From: Bolinopsis microptera
Taxonomy: Eukaryota; Ctenophora; Tentaculata; Lobata; Bolinopsidae
Direction: 5' to 3'
NCBI RefSeq assembly: GCF_026151205.1
Contig: NC_087074.1
Coordinates: 13,911,167 to 13,975,166, forward strand
Length of the DNA stretch: 64,000 nucleotides
Shown: positions 10,275 to 21,724 of the stretch, in pieces
Layout: each line of letters starts with the position of its first letter
How positions within the stretch are numbered: position 1 is the first letter of the stretch
The notes under the pieces: generated by a model
Told to the model about the DNA's origin: nothing
Databases searched by the model: none
What the model saw: the letters and a program-made list of their open reading frames with translations, nothing else
Translations under genes and position numbers: made by a program

Positions 10275-11603
10275 CTAGAGAGAGTACCAGTGCAGCAAGC
10301 CTGTAGCTGCGATAGCGAACCCAGGGTAGAAGCCGCCCCAGTTTAGCCCAACCTCACAAGCAGGAATGTTGTGATGGGAGATGAGGGAGTCCTCAGCAGG
10401 GGGAGGCAGTGTGTTTATCAGAGCTCCCGTGTCCACAGCCCAGATCCGAGTTTGGAGGTCTTTACCCGGGATGAGAAGCAGACTCTCGCTTTCGTCCACT
10501 TTTAACTTTACCGGAGCGTAGTCGTTAATGTGACCCGGGTAAGCCACCACGTGGCGTTGTGTCCGGAGATCCCATTGTACCACTTGACCGTTAAACGCAC
10601 TGCTGATCAGAGTTTGTTCAGATCTCAGCAGCTTGATGTCGCCCACGGACGACTGGTGCTCGATCTGGAAGGCAGCCTTCTTAGCGCGGAGGTCGTGACA
10701 GATCAACATTCGGTTACGTGACCCGGTGTATACAAGTGGGGAGGTGGCCGCACAGCGGATACTCAACACGTCTGACTTGTTGGTGAAGAGAACCAGCCTG
10801 GTGTTGGTTACAATGTCCTGAACATACCCCTCTTTACTGGCCCCGATACAGAGCGAGTGGTGGTCCTGAGCGTTCCAACAGCAGGACCATACGTTACTCT
10901 GGGAGACATAGTAGGTGGAGATAAAGGAGCCTTGCTCCAGGTCTAGGAGTGAGACCCGGCCGTGCTGACCTGCTCCTCCCAACAAGCTGATCAGAGCAGC
11001 GGAGCCAGGTCTCACTACTTGAGGCAGGAAACTGATGTCTGTTATCTCTGAGACCGGGGAGAAGAGAACGTTTTCATCTCGTTTTATGTGGACGTAGAAT
11101 TTGTCACACTTACTGACAGTGTACTTCCACAAAGCAGCTCCATGACCTGATTTGGCGGACGCTAAGAGGATGTCCTGTTTCTCGTTCACCAGGAGGTGAG
11201 ACACAGTACCACGGTGGCACGTGCTGCCTACCACCTGCTTCTTGAGACCATACGCGGACACTTGGAACGCTCTTCTCTGGAACACGTGACTCTTTATCTG
11301 CCCCATCTGTCGCTGGAACAAAAGGGAGGGAAGAGAGCCTGGACACTTGGCGATTGCTGGCTTGTTAGGCTCTACTACACACTGACACTTTCTTTTACCG
11401 CTGCTCCGTCCTCCCGAGGACTGAGAGGAATTTCTACGGACTTTGGTTGGAGGGGGAGGAGTGTTCTTGTCGGCCTTGTAGTATCGGTTACTAACTGGGT
11501 CGAAGTAGAATCCTGGAAGTACGGGCGCACTCCGTCGTGGTGGTGACGAACGTCGCTTGTCGTCGTCATGACAACAAGTCTTACTGCTCCGTGATTCTGA
11601 CAT
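10275..11603 (-). CDS. DCAF4-like WD40 protein (DDB1- and CUL4-associated factor 4), intronless
   Basis: The 442-residue product resembles DCAF4/WDR21, a proposed substrate receptor of CUL4-DDB1 ubiquitin ligases. After a basic Ser-rich N-terminus comes LPGFYFDPVSNRYYKADKN, the DCAF4 signature near residue 30. Beta-propeller repeats follow, with GSRNRMLICHDLRAKK (about residue 300), FNGQVVQWDLRTQRHV (about 345), DLQTRIWAVDTGALI (about 390) and a short final strand. WDLR and HDLR fit the WDxR (DWD box) pattern that contacts DDB1. The start is the ATG at 11603; no better upstream start is seen. The length is close to the family's usual size of about 400-500. The whole reading frame is one exon, unlike the multi-exon vertebrate gene, which could mean intron loss or retroposition. 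I saw no flanking target duplication or poly(A) tract. Confidence 0.8.
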   Translation of the reverse strand: MSESRSSKTCCHDDDKRRSSPPRRSAPVLPGFYFDPVSNRYYKADKNTPPPPTKVRRNSSQSSGGRSSGKRKCQCVVEPNKPAIAKCPGSLPSLLFQRQMGQIKSHVFQRRAFQVSAYGLKKQVVGSTCHRGTVSHLLVNEKQDILLASAKSGHGAALWKYTVSKCDKFYVHIKRDENVLFSPVSEITDISFLPQVVRPGSAALISLLGGAGQHGRVSLLDLEQGSFISTYYVSQSNVWSCCWNAQDHHSLCIGASKEGYVQDIVTNTRLVLFTNKSDVLSIRCAATSPLVYTGSRNRMLICHDLRAKKAAFQIEHQSSVGDIKLLRSEQTLISSAFNGQVVQWDLRTQRHVVAYPGHINDYAPVKLKVDESESLLLIPGKDLQTRIWAVDTGALINTLPPPAEDSLISHHNIPACEVGLNWGGFYPGFAIAATGLLHWYSL

Positions 11604-11916
11604 GTCCTACACATAATGAAACGAGTTAAAACAACGATGGAAATAAGTCCTACTAAGCTATGATTAACAAGCACTTGTATAAAATATCGTAACACCTGCA
11701 GTATCTTGAAAAATATGCAAAGTATTCTCTGGTAACCAGGCGAACAAGTCCACGAGGAAAACATACGCGATATTATTGCAGGTTCTGTCAACATAACAGC
11801 CTCAATATTTAGTGCATTCTGACAAAACATTGTAGCTGAGTGTAAGAAAATACCCAGCTCGTATTACAGAGCACCAGATGGTATATACCAGGGAAGCTGG
11901 GAGTTTCGTAATTAGT

Positions 11917-11988
11917 AATGCAAATAATCAGTTAGTGTTTGAGTGGCAGGTGAATGCAAATAATCAGTTAGTGTTTGAGTGGCAGGTG
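11917..11988. promoter_or_regulatory. 36-bp tandem duplication carrying two octamer (ATGCAAAT) motifs
   Basis: Two identical 36-bp copies start at 11917 and 11953. Each contains ATGCAAAT, the POU/Oct octamer. They lie about 315-385 bp upstream of the DCAF4-like start codon, a plausible promoter position. Confidence 0.6.
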
Positions 11989-13578
11989 ATGAATAACAGG
12001 ATATAAGAGGTTGGGTCTGGAGACTGGATCTTAATGGCCGGAGCTACAGAGTTGTCATATGCAGCTGTGGAATTAAGAGGCGGCTTTGAGAAAGGCGGCA
12101 ACGTCTATAACGCTTAACGCTAATGTATACCTTAGTATTGTTGGTATGTATATTTATTACTGGACATTTTCCTTGGGGAAACATTGTTAAATGTCATGAA
12201 GAGGAAACTACAGCGATAATGTGAGCACGAGTGACGAGTGGAGCATAAATAGAGAGAGAGAGGGAGAGAGAGCCACTACTTGAACAGTAATTACTGGCTG
12301 TTTAACAGAGTATGTCTAATTCAAGGTTGATTTTACAACGATACAGACATTACAATAATACGATACGGAGTGCAAAGAATGAAATTACAAGAGATGCGTA
12401 ATTTTCTGATAATACTGGAAACAATAAGAAACACAAAATAGTCTAGGCCAGTCTAGAGTAAACAGACAAGTGGTGTACAACATGGAACACTGTGAACTTG
12501 GATCAGAATTTGTCCTAAATAAAGTGAACATTGCTACAGTACTACGAGTGCGGGAAGTGGTACAGGTTGTACCAAGCTGTATGTAGAATCGAAAATAAAA
12601 GTAAAACTGTTATCTCTTTATATAAATATGGATGGAGCATAAAAATTGAGTATAAAACTACTGATTTAAAACGTTCGACAATATCACGTGTCATGGCCCA
12701 TATAAGGGCAGCACGAAAACGTTAGAATTTTATCAGATTTACAAATAAATAGTCTGTCATTCAAACACATATCATTTGTGTCCACATTGATTGAAACCAA
12801 ATTGGAGGGACCGTCATTAAACGCAGCCGATATTAAAATGAAATTAAGTCCCAAGTAATGCATTTTCCTGCATGCAAAAATCTGAAACTACAATATTACT
12901 GCTAAGACAAATTAGCAAATCTTCGAGGAGCGGATACTACTTTGCTTATTAATTAATACCTTCCTATCCACTGATTTTAAAAACTAGTCATCTAATACCT
13001 TATACGATGGGCCTCTGTTATATTGAGAAAGGCATCAAACAAAGTTGCGAATAGCCAGAGGACCCACGTAATCTGTGGTGCTATAGGTCGCCAAAAAGAA
13101 CAAATGCAAGATCCAATAGATACGATTTTTCTGCATTTGAAAACAAAGGTTTCAAAATGGGAAGCTATCAAGCTATATTATTGACTCTCGAGCTTGCGAT
13201 TTTAAAAGTGCGCCCATATGCACAAAAAAGGTATAAGGAGCACAGAATGCATTACAACACAAATCAGAACTCTTACAGAGAATGGAGAAGAAGGTATGAG
13301 GTAGTAATGAGCGCCTTAAATCATGCACCCACAATCCACATTGAGGAAAACGAAGCCCTAATTAGGATACGATATAGAAACTCGCTCCTTGACCGAGGAT
13401 AGCTAAATAATCACCCTATTTGGGTGGACGCCGTGGTGAAGTGATTACCTAAAGATTAGCTTGGGTTGCTAAGTCAAGAGGGCGGGTTATGCATTATTCA
13501 CAGGCTGCACCGTCGTTAGTCGAGTGAGCTGCCTTTTAACAGCAGACGCCACACTCATCTGAGGGACAATGGGGTACA
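11989..13578. other. Intergenic region, no supported gene
   Basis: It has a short GA-rich tract (12251-12272) and AT-rich single-copy-looking DNA. An open frame at 13157-13402 (81 codons, ATG start, Arg/Tyr-rich) matches nothing I recognise. Confidence 0.5.
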
Positions 13579-13586
13579 AGCTTTTG

Positions 13587-14356
13587 GGGGGGGGGGGGGG
13601 GGGGGGCCAACCATATTAAAGTATATTAAAATGTAGGATTTTTCCCGATTTTGACCCGGGGATATACTTTAATATACTTTAATATACCTACAATATACTT
13701 TAATATATCCCTATCTCCTTGGAGGCCTACATCAAAAATTGTTGCCCAAAATAAGCTTGAAATGCAATTCTTAATCGATTCCAAAAAGTTCTTGAAAAAA
13801 TATTGAAAACTGATGGAGTTATTTCAATTTTAATGAAGTCATTTTGGCTAGTATTCCGAACCGAGATATTATGTGCAATTTTCCCAATTTTGTTCATGGA
13901 GGTCTTTTTACTTAGTATCCACTATATTCAACAAACACTGAGTTATATCTTCCACATAGAGTTAGTCTCATTAAAAAATATTGAAATTTTATCGAATTTG
14001 GGCAAAAGCGAATTTGGGCAAAAGCGTATGCCCAAATATGGGCATATTTTTTTAAGCTCATAGCTCAGCCAATTTTTGACCAATCTGGATGGAAATTCAT
14101 GTAATAGTCCTAAAACAGGCTTATCTTGCGAATCTGAGTGAAAAATATAGTTCATCATGTAAATCTTAACGAAGAATATAAATCTTCTAATTGTAGGTAT
14201 ATTAAAGTAGACAGTTTTTGGGTTTTTCCAAATAGTTTCTGATTATTCTGATTTGCGACAAATGATATTGCACTGTTTTATATTAAAGTATATTAAAATG
14301 TAGGATTTTTTCCGATTTTGACCCGGGGATATACTTTAATATACTTTAATATGGTT

Positions 14357-14396
<40 letters not shown>
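13587..14396. mobile_element. Non-autonomous DNA element bounded by poly-G and poly-C, 8-bp TSD
   Basis: The 810-bp element begins with a G run (13586-13606), then CCAACCATATTAAAGTATAT. It ends with the inverted counterpart ATATGGTTGG and a C run (14359-14396). AGCTTTTG occurs directly on both sides (13579-13586 and 14397-14404), an 8-bp target duplication of hAT- or P-like size. A 70-bp block containing AATGTAGGATTTTT and CCCGGGGATATAC is repeated at both ends in direct orientation. No transposase; its ORFs are short and unrelated. Confidence 0.75.
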
Positions 14397-14404
14397 AGCT
14401 TTTG

Positions 14405-17192
14405 TTACATGTAATAGCTTCAATCCTTAAAAGCTCCTGTCACCGGCCTCTTGACGAGCATTTTCTGTGGAACCAGACTAATTATGCGTATGATTAAGAG
14501 AGTTAATTATAAACTGTTTGCTGTGTCACGAGTTAAACGTTATTATCATTTGCCTTTCTGTCATCTCAAAATCTGCAGTCACAAAACATTTTGTGGCAGA
14601 ATTTAATTAAGTTGGAGTTATCGAATTAACTTAAAGGATCGGGAGCCCGAAATGTGCATACGAAAGTTAAGAGACAGAGTAAAACACAACGCAACTATCT
14701 ACTTTGTTCAAGTAAAAATCATAATACTTCCATTTTTCGACAGGCTACTCTATCAAAAGCAACATTTTTTTGAATAAACTGAAATTATTAAGATGCATAT
14801 TTCGATTACTGAAGTCGCGCTTTGTCAATGAGAAAAGGTTTGACTGAGGTCGTTCAACGCATCTACAAACTATTAACAAAATATTCCTGGTGGGAATTGG
14901 CACGTCCATCAAATAGACCCCTTAGCATGTGACCAACCATTCCTCATTTAATAAGTCCCCCTATCTCTCTCTCCCATGTGGCTGGATGCAAGCTGGGCCA
15001 AATACGCACGCACTGTCTTTTTGTTCAAATTTAAAGCATCAGCATAAATTGTTCATTGTAACGGATAGTTTTCGTCACAAGATAATCGACCAGCCCAACA
15101 GGTGGTGAGATCAATACAAATTGAATGACCATCAGTAGAAGCGCCAAGCAGAGCCGGCAGCTTTTATTCGAAGCAGGGGAATCGGGTGAAAATATAGCTA
15201 CATTCACTAATATAAGGATAATAATACGGCAATTACAAGCTATTATTAGATAACTAGGATCACAGTCCACGCATCACATTGGAAACTCTGTAATCCAGCC
15301 AACTTTCAACGTATATTCACGTGAGCGCGAAGATAAATTGACTTTTGTTAGAAACGTTGCATCGCGCGTGACGTAAAAGATCAATATTATTGGAGGAATA
15401 TCAATGTTGACCTAATTCGTGGTCATGAGAATATCACATGATTGATTGAGAAGCGGGCTGTCAGATGCAGAAGAAAATATAAATGTGCTTTATTAAGTAC
15501 CATTAAAACCATAAGACTTCAGCGAATTCTAGACACGTCTCATAACGAGGAGAGGGTGACAGTTTGCACGTGCCAACAATCAACATATCAACTTTCAGGA
15601 TCGACCAATCCAGTCCTGGGAGCACTATCACGTGTCAAAACAATCTTTATTACCCTCGAGACTTACTCGTGTCTCTCGTAAATAAAACGTGGCACGATGC
15701 CACATATAGGATTTCTTAAAACATTTACAAATAAAACACATGTTTGCTATGCTGGTGGTCCGGTGGACTACGAACACAATCTATATTATACTAGTCAGTT
15801 ACAAGCTTGTCGCCCTGATTACATACTGAGGGCAATAAATATAATAGATTTGTGTTGTAATTATTTTAAAACTAACTATCCAAAGTTACCTGACACACTA
15901 GGTCTACACAAAAAGAGATCTGTGGTGGCACAATTATTATACAATGACATAAATGTAAGTCGGCATATCATTTGTTCAATCCGAGAGCACGATTGTTAAA
16001 ACTTATGGGTGTTTTAACGGAATAGCTAGTGTTACCCTAAGTTATAAGTGTCCACGAGGAACTGTTTACCTGCAAAATCTACACTCGAGTCTCGAATAGC
16101 TGTATTCACTAAGGGGTTCAACTATGCTTAATAACTGACTGATCGTATACAAAAATAATAATAAACAACAAACAAAAAACAGAAGACCTGCCTAATAAAA
16201 TGCAAAAACATTTTCTCGTTTGTGTTAAGTTTATTGCTCGTTCATATACAAATAATGATTACCGCGGTTGTGCTTCAATCGATCTTGTTTGTGGATGAAA
16301 TACGTAGTACATTTCAATCTTTGTAATGCCGACTGCAATTTTCCAGCGGTGGAGGTGGGCGGACAGACTTTTATCAGTGAAATGCTCAGTCTGAAGCTTA
16401 TAAACAGTGTAAAGCTTATAAATTAAAATACGTTCAATGCAAGATATGATGAAGATTGCCAACAAGGATGTGCTCGCTAAACAAATCGTGCGCTCCTTAC
16501 AGTTGATTGAGAGACAAAATATGTATATTATCAATATGCGAGTACGTATTAATTAATGCATATCAGTCGGTTGTTATCAGTCTACAGGACAAGCTAATTG
16601 ATACTCAAAACAAATTTATCGGTCAAAAAATAGCTGAGGCGTTTCAATATCTTGAATAGTCCAGAATAGAAGGTAGACGTTTGGGGAAGCAGATAAAATC
16701 ATCTGTACATCAAGCTATCAAGGTAACTTTATCCAGCTTGTGGTGCAGTTTTTGTTTTGTTGAGATTTGAGTGGATGGCATTTGAGCGAGCGACTCATGA
16801 ACTCATTGTAGGAACAATAAATCATTCTCAAGTACCTACATAACACTGATTAGATTTCAGGATCTTGGTTTAATGTGGTTGATTTTTATAGGTCATGAGC
16901 AATTTTTCTGTCACTTAAATTTTGTGCGCATTGCCCCAGAATGGGTCATTAGAACCACCGGCACTATCCGAGCCAACAATAATAACAATTTAACCTGGCC
17001 AGTGGCCACAATAAAAATTACTTTGATGGAATCTTGGAAAAAATTTACTTCAATATTGGAAAGTTTTGGTGTTTCTGAGGAAGGCGTTCTAACTCCAATC
17101 ATACATACAAATATAAAATCGTCCTTATCGTATCTGAAACTGGTCAGATTGCCAAAAACCGCCAAAATTTGACCTTCAGTTATCCTCATTAT
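14405..17192. other. Intergenic region, no supported gene
   Basis: AT-rich DNA. The one coding-like stretch is listed separately (15800-15951). Overlapping open frames on both strands at about 16870-17190 look like chance or a decayed repeat. Confidence 0.5.
15800..15951 (+). CDS. Possible internal exon of an unrecognised gene
   Basis: An open frame from 15697 includes QACRPDYILRAINIIDLCCN, then YFKTNYPKLPDTLGLHKKRS, with protein-like composition. ACTAGTCAG at 15791-15799 could be an acceptor, and ATAAAT/GTAAGT at 15951-15952 is a strong donor. No family is recognised and no partner exon was found. It may be chance or a transposon relic. Confidence 0.25.
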
Positions 17193-18038
17193 GGTATAAT
17201 GATATTCAGATCACTTCACGTGTTATCCTCATTATACAGGGTGGGCCATAAGTCAGTGTGCAAACGTTGGGTCTTATACCTCCGCCGTGTTTTATATGTG
17301 AGAGCTGTTGCTTTGCAGATGGCATACTGTACTTACTGGTTCGAGGATTCCGTCGTCAAAATTTGAAAATTCGAATATTTTAGACCACGCCCATTCAATA
17401 TTAAAACACCTATATTGTTTTCTTTGAACATGCTGAACGCCTAATTTTTTCAGAGACGATAGATTATCAAATGTTGCATATGATCTGAAAACATGAGGCA
17501 AAACGGATTAGAAATGACGAAGTTATCAAGCATTTTGTGTATCTCGTTAACAAAATTGACTGGGTGATTATGTGACACCGTGACACGACACCTTAATTGG
17601 GCACCCTTAACAATTCCCATAATGTTTAACGGGGTAGTTAACGGGGTCACCTTATCATGTGATTAGGTAAACCAATAACCTGATCACACGTAATGAATAA
17701 ACTCGTTATGCTTCATATCTCGGTCATCTGAGAAGCTACAGTTCTAATTCTTTCAGGACAAACGTAATTCGAATGGCCAAACACAATTCAATAACATTTA
17801 GCTTGATCCGACTATGCAAACTATCGTATAAATGTGAAAATGAACCTCCATTTGAAAAAAATGAACGCGAATATTTTTCGAGTTGACAAATTCCTCGAAC
17901 CAGTGGTGGTACTAAGTCATACCAGAAGGAAGTATTTCAAATGGGCACTCAGTGACTGAGCTATTAAGGCCAACGTTTGCACACTGACTTTTGGCCCACC
18001 CTGTAGTATAATGATATTCACATCACGTACGTGGTATC
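17193..18038. repeat. Tandemly duplicated ~43-bp target segment, second copy split by the mariner-like element
   Basis: GTATAATGATATTCAGATCA occurs at 17193 and nearly the same at 18006. TTATCCTCATTAT occurs at 17180 and 17223. The arrangement is explained by two copies of a 43-bp unit, with the transposon inserted at a TA in the second. Confidence 0.65.
17237..18003. mobile_element. Tc1/mariner-like non-autonomous element (767 bp)
   Basis: Terminal inverted repeats start CAGGGTGGGCCATAAGTCAG and continue to ACGTTGG. About 34 bp match the other end with one mismatch. TA flanks each end (17235-17236 and 18004-18005), as for Tc1/mariner target sites. No transposase frame remains. Confidence 0.8.
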
Positions 18039-18607
18039 AAATTAATCGCACTACATGAAAATGATCAAGAGCTTATTATCTCAACACAACAGAAAATGTT
18101 CATAAAACGTTATGAAAATAACATTAACGTGTCTCGACAACTACATAATATCAATGAATAGCATAACAATAACAGTGATTTTAAACGGCATAAATTGTTT
18201 ACGTGGGTTACTGATCAACAATAGTACCTCTTCGCAACGCTTAAAATGAGGAGCAGTATTTAGATTCAAAGATCTTCTTCAATTACTGCTTAACTGGCTC
18301 CAAGAGAGACCGATCACTCTTAAACGGTTATAATATCGACAAACACAAAGCAAACAGGCGATAATCTGCGAGAGATATGTAATAAGAATTAAAGTAAGGA
18401 CACACACACACACACACACGGCCCGGGGCCAAGCTGTGCAGGGGGACGTTAAGGGCCCGCCACAATGACACTTCACAGTTCACAGTGTGTGTACCCATCT
18501 CCACAAAGCGACCCACAATTATACCTTATACCAAGCCCCACATAAAGAGATTTCAAATTGGAGCTGAGCTCTAGAGGCTTACCTAGAGAGAGTGAGAGGG
18601 TGAGAGA

Positions 18608-18703
<96 letters not shown>

Positions 18704-20563
18704 CCAGAGCTGCTGAAGAGAGAAATAAAGAGAAACAGACAGACACTGTACCATGTATAATGTGAATAATGCGAGCAGTGGTTATGTTGACAGCGCTCTC
18801 AGAATATTTTAGAACTTACACATAAACACAATAGAGGCTGGGGATCAGGCCAAGTAAGCTATCTAGCTCTCTATTTCTCTCTCTTTCTGAAGAAACGAGG
18901 CAATGTAGCACGCTCTGGTGCAGGTCAATTATATCTTGTTGAGCTGATTATCACGGGTTAAGAGCTAGTCTGGATGTTAAATTAAATATATAATGTGGTG
19001 AGAAACAGATTCTAAGTAGACCAGAAAATAGTGGTAAATAGTGGTACCGTCGAGTACATTGTTCAAATGTCTAGCGATATATTTAACAATAGTTTTACTT
19101 TTCATGTAACTAACCACTTAAAGACTTAATTTAAAACTTTACATTACTATAAAATATATACAGAAATGAAGATGAACACAATATTATCACTGATAGAATT
19201 GATAGTACATGCTCGCCTCAAAAACACAAATCACGAAATAACACATCACTCCATATTCTCTACAACACATAATATTACACACCACCCCACGTAACTGGCC
19301 ACTATTGCTATCACACACAATTACGAGAACTTAAGAACTATTCGAGGAGGATAATATTTTCCATTCCAATCACACCAATAGGACCGGCTCTCAGGTGGAC
19401 GTTACAATTTTAGCTGCTTCGCTACAAAACACCATAACAATGCCACTATAGCCGGGGAAAGGCGGGATATTATATGTAATGTCGCATTGTCCAGTCAGGG
19501 GAGATGTGTGAGACGTGTGTAGGGTGTGTCGGGTGGTCACTGTGAGCGAAGGAGATTAGATGAGAATTTGTTTTAATGATATATATATATAATATATAAA
19601 ACTGGAGTGCAATTCGGAGGTAGGAGTGGAAAGACGTGTTAGATATTTAACAGCAAATATATAGGAAATATATAGCAATGTAAATATTGCAACATTGCAT
19701 GTTATAGTATAATATACACATGACATTATGCCATTGAGATTGGTGTTAGTTTTGTTAATGTAAATTGTAACTGTATGGCATATGTTACAATATTAATTGA
19801 TAATGTGATCATCTTAATTTGTATTTAGCTTAATAGCTAGTGTGCTAAGATGAGACCGAGAGGAATACAGCAGTCGCTACAGGAAAGTTGTAAGCTCTCA
19901 ACTACAAGACTTACACGAGTATTGCTCCAGTGTCTTACCATTCTATTTAACATAATATTATATTGATATAATTTTATGCCCATATATCCATCACGACTTT
20001 CTTAAAACTCTTATAATATTACTCGATAAATTAGTCTACGCTATTTACATTATAATATTATATTATATATATATATATATTATATATATTATTATAATGA
20101 TAAATGCTATCGTATTCCTCAAGTTCTCTCAACAAATTAAAGTCAACTAAGCCCTTATAAGAACGGGTGTACTGCAAAACAAGTTTACTTCAACAGAGTT
20201 TTATTTTCTTGGTTGATAGCACGTGAAGAAAAGCCACATAAACTGTTAGACAATGGAAAAAAGGCTGACCAACTCAATCAAAAGGTAATATATGAAATTT
20301 GCTTTCAACAGAAAAAGTGGGCTACAATTTTTACGTTGTATATTCTATTCAGTAAAGTGTTCTTTATTATTGTATTCTCTGTCCAACAAAACGTTATACT
20401 GCTTAGTTCTAGAGAAACGATTAAGACGGTATACTCACCTTACACAATACAATGGATATGCAAAGAAATGCAGTTTAACATGCTATGAAGCGGGTATAGT
20501 TATTAGCATAGCTAGCTAACATCTTCCTCTCCCTTTGGCCTTTGGTAAGGACAACCATGTACA
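18006..20563. other. Intergenic region with simple repeats
   Basis: It contains a CA tract (18401-18419), a long GA tract (18602-18702) and AT-rich stretches around 19575-19600 and 20045-20100. No gene is supported. The long open frame through the GA tract is a repeat artefact. Confidence 0.6.
18602..18702. repeat. (GA)n microsatellite, about 100 bp
   Basis: Almost uninterrupted GA dinucleotides with one AT interruption near 18621. Confidence 0.95.
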
Positions 20564-20565
20564 TA

Positions 20566-21722
20566 GGGTAAGGCACATAATTTTGTCAGGGTACCTAATT
20601 TTGTCATTTTGCTCTGAAAAACTGCCTCGGCTCGGAATTTCAGCTTGAAAGAAAAGGATTGTGTATAAAAAGAAAGCTTAGACTTTGCTGAAACTGCTCG
20701 TACAAAGTTTAAGTTTCTAGCTCTTTTGCATCTGTGTCAAAAATGAAGGCGAAACTGTTAACCCGAAAAATAAATAAGATCCTTAAGGTTTTCTTAAGGA
20801 ATTTTCAAAATTTTGATTTATTGCTATTTCAAAAGTAATTGAGCTAGCTTCATGCCATTGCATATTTCAAATATCTTCTACAGCAGAAGTATACGTACAA
20901 ATTTTCAAGTCTCTAGCGCAATTATTGTTCAAGTTACAGAGGGTGACAAAATTAGGTTCGATTTTGTCAGAAGTACCTAATTTTGTCAAAAAAATCGACC
21001 TTTCTCAAATTTCTTGTAAATCACAGATTGTGTTGAAAATGGCCTTATACAACTATTCTGAAGATTTTTTGCCCATAGGATATGTATAAGGCACTTAAAT
21101 AATAGCATAACACTTATAATAGCATATTTTCGCCGAGAAATATTAGGTGGATAATCTGATTTTTTCAATCTAAAATGACTAAAAAAATATTTGATGAAAT
21201 TACTAAGCAAGTGATCTATCTACAGACATGAAAATTTCAACCTAGGCCTAGAACCAATCGTTTTTCAAGATGCCAGTGGTTTCAGGGGCATTTGGGGCTA
21301 TTTTCTAAGATTAGATACCCAAAAAGTGTCATCTTTTCATCAAGCTACAAAACTATGAAAACATCATATCTTTGGGATTTTTGAGGTCAATGTTGGTAAA
21401 AAAGCGCTCGAATGATGCATCCAGGTAGTCTAAAATACCGAGAAACGGTTACTTTTTGCACAATCTTCAAGTGACAAAATTAGGTTCGGGGTGACAAAAT
21501 TAAGTAAAGTCACCTAATTTTGTCATTTTTTCAAAATAATTTTTTTGAACATCTTCAACCCCAGCAATTTCGATCATTTTTGTGTTAGAACTTGCCTAGA
21601 CTGTCTACTATAACATGGTGGAGGTTTCATCTAAATCGGAATTTCAGACGAGGTTAAAACCCATGGTTTATATCAGGCAGTCGGAAAATTGCCAAAAAAT
21701 GACAAAATTATGTGCTTTACCC
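20566..21722. mobile_element. TA-flanked non-autonomous DNA element with internal TGACAAAATTAGGT repeats
   Basis: The 1157-bp element has inverted ends GGGTAAGGCACATAATTTTG on the left and, on the other strand, GGGTAAAGCACATAATTTTG on the right, one mismatch. TA flanks both ends (20564-20565 and 21723-21724). The motif TGACAAAATTA(GGT) or its complement recurs at least seven times near both ends and in the middle, as expected of transposase-binding subterminal repeats. No coding capacity is seen. Confidence 0.7.
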
Positions 21723-21724
21723 TA

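Noticed and set aside
11196..11546. Plus-strand open frame of 116 codons
   Set aside because: Shadow of the DCAF4-like gene on the other strand.
13803..14158. Open frames on both strands
   Set aside because: They lie inside the poly-G/poly-C-bounded element and show no transposase motif.
17330..17355. GGTTCGAGGATTCC resembling a tRNA B box
   Set aside because: No cloverleaf or A box could be fitted, and it lies in mariner-like DNA.
18473..18754. Open frame rich in Ser-Leu repeats
   Set aside because: It is the translation of the GA microsatellite and has no independent support.
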